Shown: positions 1 through 7,249 of the stretch, piece by piece
Layout: every line of letters starts with the position of its first letter
How positions within the stretch are numbered: the stretch's first letter is position 1
DNA from: ECT2AJA-044 sp965262845
GTDB lineage: Bacteria > Bacteroidota > Bacteroidia > Flavobacteriales > ECT2AJA-044
NCBI GenBank assembly: GCA_965262845.1
Contig: CBDHFX010000002.1
Coordinates: 1,054,001 to 1,118,000 of the forward strand
Reading direction: 5' to 3'
Length of the DNA: 64,000 nt
The notes under the pieces: model-generated
Told to the model about the DNA's origin: nothing
Seen by the model: only the letters and a program-made list of their open reading frames with translations
The model's database searches: none
Position numbers and translations under genes: made by a program

Positions 1-960
1 CGGATAGGTACTGCTGTTGAAGATCTGCGTGAAGTCGATCATACCGGTCACTGCGCCCGTCTTTGGATTGATCCGGCAGATGTAGTCAGTGCCGTAGATA
101 TTTGCCCAAATTTCGCCATTGATCCACTCAAGTTCGTTCAGATTGATCATCCTGGCCTGTTCGTTGTACACTTCGATCGTGCCTGTTTCGGTAAGAGTCT
201 TCAGATCCAGTGCGTAGATGCGGTGGCTGCCGTCCGATATGAACAACGCGGTATCATTATGCGTAAGGCCCCATCCTTCCGTGTTATACGTGAATTCCTT
301 CAGAGGCCGAAACGTTTCCAGGTCATACACGAACCCGGTTTTTCCCTGCCAGGTAAGCTGATAAAGTTTGCCATCCTTAACCGTGATGCCCTCTCCGAAG
401 AAGCGGGTTGGGATGTTGTAACTCCGCAGGATGTTTCCGGTCACGACCTCTACCTCGCGCAGGCTTGATTTACCCTTGAGACCGGTTCCCTCGTAAAATA
501 CGCCATTATGCAGGCAAAATCCCTGCGTATACGCGTTGGGATCGTGGGGCAGAGTGCGCACTAGTTCATAGGTATACTGCTCCGGGGTTGATGCTGCTGC
601 GAGCTCCCTGATGATCGTTTTGCTCAGTGTTCGTCCGTCTGCTGTTTTTCCCGTGAGGGTAAAAGTGTATTTGCCCAGCTTGCGACCGGTGCTGAACCAG
701 AGAAGTCCGGTCTCACTTCCTGCCGTAGGCAGCCCGTTCACTGTCCAGTTCCATTCGACTATCTCATAGGAGGGATCAACGATCTCAACCAAAAGGACCA
801 GGGTGTCACCCTGGTTGATCATCGGGCCGCCAGGGCTGGTGCTCAGCCGAAAGAGGGTTGGTAGTTTTTCGGCGTCAGGAGTGTTGTTTTTCGGGCGGGG
901 TGAACCGGACTGGCAGGCGAAGAGAAATAGGACAACGACAAAGGGAACGATTCGGCGCAT
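1..960 (-). CDS. glutaminyl-peptide cyclotransferase, lipoprotein (3' end outside window)
   Basis: The reading frame is open from an ATG at 960 down to the window edge, giving 320 codons without the stop. The first residues form a lipoprotein signal: a hydrophobic run followed by FACQSG, with the lipobox cysteine near residue 16. A Bacteroidota-type Ig-like region follows, then the glutamine cyclotransferase domain (PF05096 type), recognisable by AYTQGF, FYEGTG, FGEGIT, LTWQ, GWGLT and NELEWING. The family converts N-terminal glutamine to pyroglutamate in exported proteins, so it should act at the cell surface or periplasm. It is transcribed divergently from the Smr gene, 43 bp away. Only the C-terminal end is missing, and only because the window begins here. 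Confidence 0.88.
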   Translation of the reverse strand, partial: MRRIVPFVVVLFLFACQSGSPRPKNNTPDAEKLPTLFRLSTSPGGPMINQGDTLVLLVEIVDPSYEIVEWNWTVNGLPTAGSETGLLWFSTGRKLGKYTFTLTGKTADGRTLSKTIIRELAAASTPEQYTYELVRTLPHDPNAYTQGFCLHNGVFYEGTGLKGKSSLREVEVVTGNILRSYNIPTRFFGEGITVKDGKLYQLTWQGKTGFVYDLETFRPLKEFTYNTEGWGLTHNDTALFISDGSHRIYALDLKTLTETGTIEVYNEQARMINLNELEWINGEIWANIYGTDYICRINPKTGAVTGMIDFTQIFNSSTYP

Positions 961-978
961 AGGACGTTTTCTGTAGCG

Positions 979-986
979 TAAAGGTA
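979..986 (-). promoter_or_regulatory. -7 promoter box for the glutaminyl cyclase gene
   Basis: On the minus strand the sequence reads TACCTTTA, one base from the Bacteroidota -7 consensus TAnnTTTG, 18 bp upstream of the start codon at 960. It lies beside the + strand box of the divergent gene. Confidence 0.5.
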
Positions 987-991
987 GGTTG

Positions 992-999
992 TATTTTTG
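992..999 (+). promoter_or_regulatory. -7 promoter box for the Smr-domain gene
   Basis: TATTTTTG matches the Bacteroidota -7 consensus TAnnTTTG exactly and ends only 4 bp before the ATG at 1004. Transcription should therefore begin at or beside the start codon, predicting a leaderless or nearly leaderless mRNA. Confidence 0.5.
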
Positions 1000-1003
1000 C
1001 GCT

Positions 1004-1552
1004 ATGGAAATTGAGCCGGGTATGCGGGTGACGATGATTGATGACGTGCTGAAGGGCATGGTGACGGAGGTGCGCGGAAATTTGATCAGGTTCACCACGG
1101 ATGATGGTTTTCAGGAGGAGGCGTGGAGCCACGAGCTGGTGGTGGATACTGGCGATAACTACGATATTAGCCAGGATAGGTATGCTGCGGACCTGCCGAG
1201 ATTGATCCGGGAAAAAGAGGCCGGTTCGAAAAAAAGACCGGTGCCACAAAAACACAACCGGCGCATGCGAAAAAACAGTATGGAGGTGGATCTGCATATC
1301 CATCAGTTGGTCGATAATGAGCGGGAATTAACATCGCATGATAAGTTCCGGATCCAGGTGGAATACTTCGAACGGAAGCTGCAATTCGCCCTGGCCAATA
1401 ACCTGCATCGGGTGGTTTTTATTCATGGAGTTGGAGCGGGCGTATTAAAGCACGAAATTTGCAGACTGTTGGATGAAGTCTACCATTTGGAGCATTTTGA
1501 TGCCACTTTCCAGAAATATGGCTTCGGCGCCACGGAAGTCCTTATCCGGTAG
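1004..1552 (+). CDS. Smr/MutS2-type domain protein
   Basis: A 182-residue protein. The N-terminal half begins with EPGMRV and a small beta-rich segment, like the region before the Smr domain in Bacteroidota DUF2027/Smr proteins. The C-terminal 90 residues are an Smr domain: a VDLHIHQL motif, an amphipathic helix, and the conserved HGVGAG loop at about residue 145. Smr domains bind branched or nicked nucleic acid, and some act as endonucleases or in ribosome rescue; the exact role here is unknown. I chose the ATG at 1004; an in-frame TTG at 989 lies upstream of the promoter box and is unlikely. The gene stands alone, divergent from the glutaminyl cyclase. Confidence 0.8.
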   Translation: MEIEPGMRVTMIDDVLKGMVTEVRGNLIRFTTDDGFQEEAWSHELVVDTGDNYDISQDRYAADLPRLIREKEAGSKKRPVPQKHNRRMRKNSMEVDLHIHQLVDNERELTSHDKFRIQVEYFERKLQFALANNLHRVVFIHGVGAGVLKHEICRLLDEVYHLEHFDATFQKYGFGATEVLIR

Positions 1553-1635
1553 CGTTCTTTGCGAAAGGGTGCGGTTCTTCCAACTTTAAAGGCTGCAGAA
1601 GAGATACGGAAATTGATCCCCAATACGCTGGGGCA

Positions 1636-1800
1636 TACAGCAACTGGGGATATGCCAAAACACGATTAGCTAAGTTCAGAGGAATGCACCAAAACACCTT
1701 CTATCTCCATTTAAAGGAAACCGAGTTCAGGTACAACTACAGAAACCAGGATTTGTATAAATTGCTCTTGCAAATGATCCGAAACAAACCCCTCAACTAG
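1636..1800 (+). pseudogene. IS1595-family transposase, C-terminal remnant
   Basis: About 55 codons remain in frame up to a TAG at 1798-1800. The translation has the end of IS1595-type transposases: a YSNWGYAKTRLAKF segment, then TFYLHLKE and a final LYKLLL. The catalytic domain and the start are gone and no terminal repeats are clear. The sequence from 1553 to 1635 shows no coding signature I recognise. This remnant sits directly upstream of the tandemly duplicated T9SS gene pair. Confidence 0.72.
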
Positions 1801-1869
1801 TCATGACCCTAATTTAGCTACGCTCACCAAAATGAGCCGGTTCAATTTAACGGTTAATCTTTTTTGGCA

Positions 1870-2757
1870 ATGAAGTATCTGTTAACCTTTGTGCTGATCG
1901 GTTTTGTTCAGCAGTTCAGCATGGCCCAGTGTACGGCCAATGCAGGTCCTGATCAGCACAGCTGCCCCAATGATTCAACTGCTTTTTTACAGCTTGGCGG
2001 TAACCCAACGGCAAGCCTTGGCGTTCCTCCATACTCATATTCCTGGAGCATGGAACCCATCCAATGGTTTCCGGGTTCCCCTATTTTCTACGCATCTGAC
2101 TTGCTTAGCGATACAACGGTGGCAAACCCTTTTGTGATAGATCGATCGGTGGATGATACCATTACCTTTTACTTAAATGTCACAGATTCCATTGGGAATA
2201 CCTGTGCAGATAGTTGCATGGTGACCTTTTCCAATTTTGTACATGATTTATACTATTTTACCTTCCATATTAACGAGGGGGACTCGCTGTACCTGAGCCA
2301 TGGACTGAATGTTCTGCCAGTACCGTTCGATAGTGTGATAACATGCTTATGGCGGCCTGATCGGGGGCTGAAGGACTCCACAACATGTTTCGGCTTTTGG
2401 GCTAAGCCCGACTCATCTGTAAGGTACTATGTAACCATTACGGATCGTTTTGGATGCAATGCTGTTGGTGCCCCATTCTATCAGATAACCGTTCATCCCA
2501 TTGGAATGGCTGAAAACGCCTTAAATGAGTATGTTTCCATTTACCCCAATCCATCTGATGGGATCATAAACATTAAAAAGGAACGCCATTTGGAAATCCT
2601 TTCCCTACGCATTTCCAATCTTATGGGGGAGACGGTATTTACGGGTAAAAACAACTATGACCAAATAGATATTTCCCATCTTCACAATGGAATATACGTG
2701 CTATCTATGGAGACCGACCAGGGAGTTATTCGGAAAAAAATGGAAAAAGGCTTATGA
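1870..2757 (+). CDS. secreted T9SS type A sorting-domain protein, copy 1
   Basis: A 295-residue protein with a Sec signal peptide (a hydrophobic stretch ending SMA before QC) and a C-terminal type A T9SS sorting domain beginning at YPNPSDG, followed by the usual beta strands and a basic tail. The middle begins with NAGPDQHSCPNDS, resembling the 'AGPDQ' openings of Bacteroidota Ig/PKD-like surface domains. Expected to be exported and processed by T9SS; its specific function is unknown. The start is the ATG at 1870; the in-frame TTG at 1864 is less likely. It is nearly identical to the following gene, so one copy may be a functional spare or a variant. Confidence 0.8.
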   Translation: MKYLLTFVLIGFVQQFSMAQCTANAGPDQHSCPNDSTAFLQLGGNPTASLGVPPYSYSWSMEPIQWFPGSPIFYASDLLSDTTVANPFVIDRSVDDTITFYLNVTDSIGNTCADSCMVTFSNFVHDLYYFTFHINEGDSLYLSHGLNVLPVPFDSVITCLWRPDRGLKDSTTCFGFWAKPDSSVRYYVTITDRFGCNAVGAPFYQITVHPIGMAENALNEYVSIYPNPSDGIINIKKERHLEILSLRISNLMGETVFTGKNNYDQIDISHLHNGIYVLSMETDQGVIRKKMEKGL

Positions 2758-2776
2758 CCTTTAATCTTTTTTGGCA

Positions 2777-3664
2777 ATGAAGTATCTGTTAACCTTCGTG
2801 CTGATCGGTTTTGTTCAGCAGTTCGGTATGGCCCAGTGTACGGCCAATGCGGGTCCTGATCAGCACAGCTGCCCCAATGATTCAACTGCTTTTTTACAAC
2901 TTGGCGGTAATCCAACGGCAAGCCTTGGCGTTCCTCCATACGCATATTTCTGGAGTATGGAACCCATCCAATGGTTTCCGGGTTCCCCTATTTTCTACGC
3001 ATCTGACTTGCTTAGCGATACAACGGTGGCAAACCCTTTTGTGATAGATCGATCGGTGGATGATACCATTACCTTTTACTTAAATGTCACAGACTCCATT
3101 GGAAACACCTGTGCAGATAGTTGCACCGTAACCTTTTCCAGCTTTATACATTATTTGCTCAATCACACCTTCGATATTAACGAGGGGGACTCGCTGTACC
3201 TGAACCATGGCCTGGATGTTCTGCCAGTACCGTTCGATAGTGTGATAACATGCTTATGGCGGCCTGATCGCGGGCTGAAGGACTCCACAACATGTTTCGG
3301 CTTTTGGGCTAAGCCCGACTCATCTGTAAGGTACTATGTAACCATTACGGATCGTTTTGGGTGCAATGCTGTTGGTGGCCCATTCTATCAGATAACCGTT
3401 CATCCCATTGGGATTGCTGAAAACGCCTTAAATGAGTATGTTTCCATTTACCCCAATCCATCTGATGGGATCATAAACATTAAAAAGAAAGGTCATTTGG
3501 AAATCCTTTCCCTACGCATTTCCAATCTTATGGGGGAGACGGTATTTACGGGTAAAAACAACTATGACCAAATAGATATTTCCCATCTTCACAATGGATT
3601 ATACATTCTGTCTGTTGAAACAGATTTGGGAATGATCCGAAAAAAAATTAAAAAAGGCTCATGA
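2777..3664 (+). CDS. secreted T9SS type A sorting-domain protein, copy 2
   Basis: A 295-residue paralogue of the preceding gene with the same signal peptide, 'AGPDQ' opening and YPNPSDG type A sorting domain. Differences cluster in the middle, around residues 125-140 (the segment before NEGDSLYL), and in the last 20 residues; the rest is almost unchanged. It begins 19 bp after the stop of copy 1. The ATG at 2777 is preceded by the same sequence as in copy 1, so both copies probably have their own promoter. No function can be assigned beyond export through T9SS. Confidence 0.8.
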   Translation: MKYLLTFVLIGFVQQFGMAQCTANAGPDQHSCPNDSTAFLQLGGNPTASLGVPPYAYFWSMEPIQWFPGSPIFYASDLLSDTTVANPFVIDRSVDDTITFYLNVTDSIGNTCADSCTVTFSSFIHYLLNHTFDINEGDSLYLNHGLDVLPVPFDSVITCLWRPDRGLKDSTTCFGFWAKPDSSVRYYVTITDRFGCNAVGGPFYQITVHPIGIAENALNEYVSIYPNPSDGIINIKKKGHLEILSLRISNLMGETVFTGKNNYDQIDISHLHNGLYILSVETDLGMIRKKIKKGS

Positions 3665-3666
3665 CC

Positions 3667-3961
3667 CTGTTTTTAATGCCCGGTCTGCCAGCAACGCTCT
3701 GAAATTCCACCAGATTTCCTGTACTGTAACAAACACCACCTGATCTGACAGGTCGTTTTTACAGTGTGGGACCCTTGCACTAAATTTTGTTGAAAAAAAG
3801 AATGTAATATCTTGTATGTCAAAAAGTTAATTTGTATTATTGCATAGTAATCCTGCATGATAGGAACCAACATGGAATACAAATGGGATCTTTTGGCGTA
3901 TTGATCGAAAAGCAAATAGCTATCCTTACTCGCCGCTTTGGCCGAAGCTAAGGACAATATT
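3667..3961. other. intergenic stretch with no recognised gene
   Basis: This 295-bp stretch lies between the duplicated T9SS genes and rnpB. I see no convincing coding frame. A TTTG at 3937-3940 followed 17 bp later by TATTGTG could be a weak rnpB promoter, but the fit to TAnnTTTG is poor. Confidence 0.4.
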
Positions 3962-4326
3962 GTGAACCGTTCTGTCGCTGCCGGGATTCCGTCCCGGGGG
4001 AGGAAAGTCCGGACAACTCAGAGCACCATACTTCCTAACGGGAAGGGCCCCCGATCGGGCACGGGGGTACGACCAGTGCCACAGAAAAGAACGGCCCCGC
4101 TTGCGGGGTAAAGGTGAAAAGGTGGGGTAAGAGCCCACCAGTGATGCGGGTGACCGCGTCAGCTGGGCAAACTCTATGGGTTGAAAGACCGCGTATACCG
4201 GGATCGAGGGCTGCTCGCCCGAACCGGAGGGTAGGTCGATGCCGATCGTGCATGTGAGTGCACGGCTAGATAAATGACAGAAGCCTGCCTACGGCAGGAT
4301 ACAGGATCCGGCTTACAGGTTCGCAC
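3962..4326 (+). ncRNA. rnpB: RNase P RNA, bacterial class A
   Basis: The catalytic RNA of RNase P, which matures tRNA 5' ends. The universal core GAGGAAAGTCCGGAC lies at 4000-4014. Further conserved pieces follow in order: CAGTGCCACAGAAA (about 4074-4087), GGTAAAGGTGAAA, a GTAAGAGCCCACC segment, AAACTC and the closing ATAAATGACAGAA...ACAGGATCCGGCTTAC near 4273-4315. The ends pair as P1 (GTGAACC at 3962 with GGTTC(G)CAC ending at 4326). A small hairpin insertion, CCTGCC-TAC-GGCAGG, sits at about 4284-4298. The strand is fixed by the core motif. Confidence 0.95.
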
Positions 4327-4340
4327 TATGCCCGGACAAA

Positions 4341-4372
4341 AAAAGCCGCTTTCCGGGAGGAAGGCGGCTTTG
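4341..4372. terminator. bidirectional hairpin terminator between rnpB and trxB
   Basis: AAAGCCG at 4342-4348 pairs with CGGCTTT at 4365-4371, and the stem extends inward through CTTTCC/GGAAGG with G:U pairs. The A tract on one side and T residues on the other suit termination of both convergent transcripts. Confidence 0.75.
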
Positions 4373-4394
4373 TCATGCTATTCGTTGCCGTTTG

Positions 4395-5378
4395 CTAACT
4401 GCTGGTCGCCTCTTCCACCGTTTCCGGCATGACCTCGTGCTTTGCCAGATAACGCTCGGCATCCAGAGCTGCCATACAACCGGTTCCGGCAGCTGTAACA
4501 GCCTGACGGTAGACCTTATCCATGGCATCTCCCGAGGCGAATACTCCCGGTTTTATGGTTTCGGTACTTCCCTGCTTTACGATCAGGTAGCCCACTTCGT
4601 CCATCTCGAGCTGCCCCTTGAAGATATCCGTATTCGGTTTATGTCCGATCGCCACGAAAAATCCCTGAACGGCTAGTTCAGATCTTTCGCCACTTTGGTT
4701 GTTCACCACACGAACACCTTCAACCACCTGCCCACCAAAGATCTCTTCAACCTCGGTATTCCAGTGTACAGCGATGTTTTTGGTGTTGAATACCCGATGC
4801 TGCATCGCCTTGGAAGCACGTAGTTCATTGCGACGTACCAACATGTGAACATGCTTACACAATTTGGCCAGGTAGGTAGCTTCTTCCGCGGCCGTATCCC
4901 CACCACCAACAATGGCTACATCCAGTCCCTTGTAAAAAAATCCGTCGCACACTGCACAGGCACTCACCCCAGATCCCATGTAGGCCTTCTCGGAACTAAG
5001 CCCCAGGTACTTAGCTGATGCTCCGGTAGAGATGATCACGGTACGTGTATGGACTTCCGTTTTGTTATCAACCCACAATTTGTGGTATTGCCCTGCTTCT
5101 TCGGTGAATTCCACCCTGGTCACCGCACCCCAGCGCACTTCGGTTCCGAAACGGCTGGCCTGAGCCTTTAATTCTTCCATCATAACCGGACCAGTGACCC
5201 CATCCGGGTAACCCGGAAAATTCTCCACATCAGTGGTCGTGGTTAACTGACCGCCCGGTTCCATACCCTGAATAATGACTGGTTTCAGATCGGCCCGTGC
5301 TGCGTAGATCGCAGCAGTATATCCTGCAGGACCCGATCCAATGATCACACAGTCCTGTTTTTCTGTTTCGTTGCTCAC
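4395..5378 (-). CDS. trxB: thioredoxin-disulfide reductase
   Basis: A 327-residue FAD/NADPH flavoenzyme that reduces thioredoxin in the cytoplasm. The FAD-binding Rossmann motif GSGPAGYTAAIYAAR is at residues 13-27. The redox-active CAVCDG (CxxC) follows at about residue 141, and the NADPH-binding GGGDTAAEEA near 159. The C-terminal GxFASGDAMD FAD motif is also present. Length matches the low-molecular-weight bacterial class. The ATG at 5378 is used; a minus-strand TACCTTTG box lies 22 bp upstream. The gene is monocistronic and converges on rnpB across a shared terminator. Confidence 0.96.
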   Translation of the reverse strand: MSNETEKQDCVIIGSGPAGYTAAIYAARADLKPVIIQGMEPGGQLTTTTDVENFPGYPDGVTGPVMMEELKAQASRFGTEVRWGAVTRVEFTEEAGQYHKLWVDNKTEVHTRTVIISTGASAKYLGLSSEKAYMGSGVSACAVCDGFFYKGLDVAIVGGGDTAAEEATYLAKLCKHVHMLVRRNELRASKAMQHRVFNTKNIAVHWNTEVEEIFGGQVVEGVRVVNNQSGERSELAVQGFFVAIGHKPNTDIFKGQLEMDEVGYLIVKQGSTETIKPGVFASGDAMDKVYRQAVTAAGTGCMAALDAERYLAKHEVMPETVEEATSS

Positions 5379-5400
5379 GGCATCAACATTTTTTGACGCA

Positions 5401-5408
5401 CAAAGGTA
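5401..5408 (-). promoter_or_regulatory. -7 promoter box for trxB
   Basis: Minus strand TACCTTTG is an exact match to TAnnTTTG, 22 bp upstream of the trxB ATG at 5378. No clear -33 TTG was found at the expected spacing. Confidence 0.6.
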
Positions 5409-5514
5409 CGAAGATTACTTACGCATGTTGGCGGTTGACTCCCTGTGCACCGTATACCTCCTGTACCGCGGGGGCTGCGGGCAAAAACAAACCATCATGA
5501 GCAGTATGGCTTTC

Positions 5515-5545
5515 ATTGGGAATTGCAAAAGTAATCCTAATTTTG
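5515..5545 (+). promoter_or_regulatory. promoter of the tRNA-Pro/Pro/Thr cluster
   Basis: A textbook Bacteroidota promoter: ATTG (5515-5518), a 19-bp spacer, then TAATTTTG (5538-5545), matching TAnnTTTG. It points at the three tRNA genes starting 59 bp downstream, with no other + strand gene between. Confidence 0.7.
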
Positions 5546-5603
5546 TGCCCCCTCAGAGGGAAGGTTGCCCTAACGTAGAGAGTGTGGTACTTATTTGGGA
5601 TGA

Positions 5604-5680
5604 TCGGGGTGTAGCTTAGTCCGGTTAAAGCGCACGTCTGGGGGGCGTGAGATCGGAGGTTCAAATCCTCTCACCCCGAC
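5604..5680 (+). tRNA. tRNA-Pro (anticodon GGG)
   Basis: A 77-nt cloverleaf. The acceptor TCGGGGT pairs with ACCCCGA. The anticodon stem CACGT/GCGTG encloses the loop CTGGGGG, giving anticodon GGG. The T arm contains GGTTCAAATCC. CCA is not encoded. Confidence 0.93.
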
Positions 5681-5688
5681 GGTTTTTT

Positions 5689-5761
5689 CGAGGTGTGGCG
5701 CAGTTGGTAGCGCACTACGTTCGGGACGTAGGGGTCGCTGGTTCGAGTCCGGTCACCTCGA
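5689..5761 (+). tRNA. tRNA-Pro (anticodon CGG)
   Basis: A 73-nt cloverleaf. The acceptor CGAGGTG pairs with CACCTCG. The anticodon stem CTACG/CGTAG encloses TTCGGGA, giving anticodon CGG. The T loop GTTCGAGTCC is standard. It starts 8 bp after the first tRNA. Confidence 0.94.
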
Positions 5762-5769
5762 CTGGTTTT

Positions 5770-5842
5770 GCCTCCTTAGCTCAGCTGGTAGAGCAACGCA
5801 CTCGTAATGCGTAGGTCGCCGGTTCAAGTCCGGTGGGAGGCT
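5770..5842 (+). tRNA. tRNA-Thr (anticodon CGT)
   Basis: A 73-nt cloverleaf. The acceptor GCCTCCT pairs with GGGAGGC. The anticodon stem ACGCA/TGCGT encloses CTCGTAA, giving anticodon CGT. The T loop GTTCAAGTCC is standard. It is the last gene of a three-tRNA transcription unit. Confidence 0.94.
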
Positions 5843-6034
5843 CTAAAGATGGTCTTTTTCTTTCCGCCTCTGCGGCGGGAAGAATACAGAGGATCTGGCA
5901 AGATCCTGCCGGGCTCAGGGCCGAGGTGAAAGATCTTTGCTGAAAAGAAACTCGTTGACAGGTAAGGCATCAGGCGGGAGCTGGGAGGAAAAATGGAGCA
6001 TAAGGCAGGGATCAAATCAGGAACTTAGGGGGTT

Positions 6035-7111
6035 TTGAAAACCACTGCGTTAACCCACATACATAAGAAATTGGCTGCTAAGATGGTCGGGTTTGCCGGA
6101 TACGAGATGCCGGTAAGCTACGAAGGACTTAAAGCGGAGCATCACACGGTTCGAAACGGAGTCGGGGTGTTTGATGTCAGCCACATGGGTGAGTTTATTA
6201 TTCGCGGCAAGGGAGCCCTGGCACTGATCCAGAAGGTGACTTCCAACGATGCAGGCAAGCTGTTTAATGGGAAAATACAGTACAGCTGTATGCCCAATGA
6301 CACGGGTGGGATCGTGGATGACCTGCTGGTATACCGTATTGGAGAGGAGGAATACATGTTGGTGGTGAATGCATCAAACATCGAAAAGGACTGGAAATGG
6401 ATTTCCAGGCACAACACCTTTGGTGCCGAAATGATCAATATCTCAAATAAGACCAGCCTGCTGGCGGTGCAGGGTCCGAAAGCAGTGGAGGCACTTCAGT
6501 CACTGACCAATATGGACCTGGCAGGCATGACCTACTACACCTTCAAGAAAGGTGACTTCGCCGGATTTGATCGTGTGCTGGTAAGCGCAACAGGATATAC
6601 CGGAGCAGGCGGATTCGAGATCTACTTTGAGAACGAAAAAGCTGAAGCGATCTGGGAAGCGGTCTTTAAGGCCGGGAGCAAGGTGGGCATCAAGCCGATA
6701 GGCCTGGGAGCTCGTGATACCCTGCGCCTGGAGAAGGGATTCTGCCTGTACGGCAAAGACATTGACGAGACCACTTCGCCACTTGAAGCCGGATTGAGCT
6801 GGATAACCAGGTTTACCAAGGATTTTGTTAACAGCGAGTATTTAGCCAGGCAGAAGGAAGAAGGTGTCAGGCGTTGCCTGGTTGGATTTAAAATGACAGA
6901 CCGCGGAATTCCACGCCACGGATATCCGATTACCGATGGCGTCGGAAACAAAATTGGTGTTGTGACCTCCGGTACGCAATCACCGACCCTTGAAGAAGCG
7001 ATCGGACTCGGCTACGTGCCGGTCGGTAAGAAAACTCCCGGAACGGAGATCTATATTCAGATTCGCAACAGGGATCTTAGAGCGGAAGTGGTGAAGATCC
7101 CGTTTGTCTGA
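6035..7111 (+). CDS. gcvT: glycine cleavage system aminomethyltransferase (T protein)
   Basis: A 358-residue folate-dependent enzyme of glycine cleavage; it transfers the methylene group from the H-protein aminomethyl intermediate to tetrahydrofolate and releases ammonia. Diagnostic segments are FAGYEMPVSY, GVFDVSHMGEF, SYTG-equivalent SATGYTGAGGFEIY and GLGARDTLRLEKG, with the C-terminal GVVTSGTQSP domain. Homology demands that translation begin at LKTTALTHIH, and the only in-frame start there is TTG at 6035, with a purine-rich AGGGGG just before it. So this gene appears to use a TTG start. It stands alone; the H and P proteins are not in the window. Confidence 0.93.
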   Translation: MKTTALTHIHKKLAAKMVGFAGYEMPVSYEGLKAEHHTVRNGVGVFDVSHMGEFIIRGKGALALIQKVTSNDAGKLFNGKIQYSCMPNDTGGIVDDLLVYRIGEEEYMLVVNASNIEKDWKWISRHNTFGAEMINISNKTSLLAVQGPKAVEALQSLTNMDLAGMTYYTFKKGDFAGFDRVLVSATGYTGAGGFEIYFENEKAEAIWEAVFKAGSKVGIKPIGLGARDTLRLEKGFCLYGKDIDETTSPLEAGLSWITRFTKDFVNSEYLARQKEEGVRRCLVGFKMTDRGIPRHGYPITDGVGNKIGVVTSGTQSPTLEEAIGLGYVPVGKKTPGTEIYIQIRNRDLRAEVVKIPFV

Positions 7112-7249
7112 TGAAATGGATAGTATTTCGTATATTGGGCAAGGCAAATATTGTTAAATAGGAAACTAAAATACTTATGCTGCCATGGAACAGGATCTGC
7201 CATAACAAATCTTCGTAACCTTGTTGCTCATCTAGCTGAGGTATCCCCT

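Larger units (their letters stand above)
1854..3666 (+). repeat. tandem direct duplication, unit about 907 bp
   Basis: The unit 1854-2760 is repeated at 2761-3666 with only scattered substitutions and identical spacing. Each unit carries a complete gene plus its upstream TTAATCTTTTTTGGCA segment, so promoter and coding region were copied together. The lack of indels points to a recent duplication. Confidence 0.93.

Noticed and set aside
3673..4253. Minus-strand coding frames across rnpB
   Set aside because: They are artefacts of the RNase P RNA and its GC-rich helices and have no protein features.
5843..6034. Glycine riboswitch before gcvT
   Set aside because: The conserved glycine-aptamer segments are not present; only a short CTTTCCGCC/GGCGGGAAG hairpin is seen.
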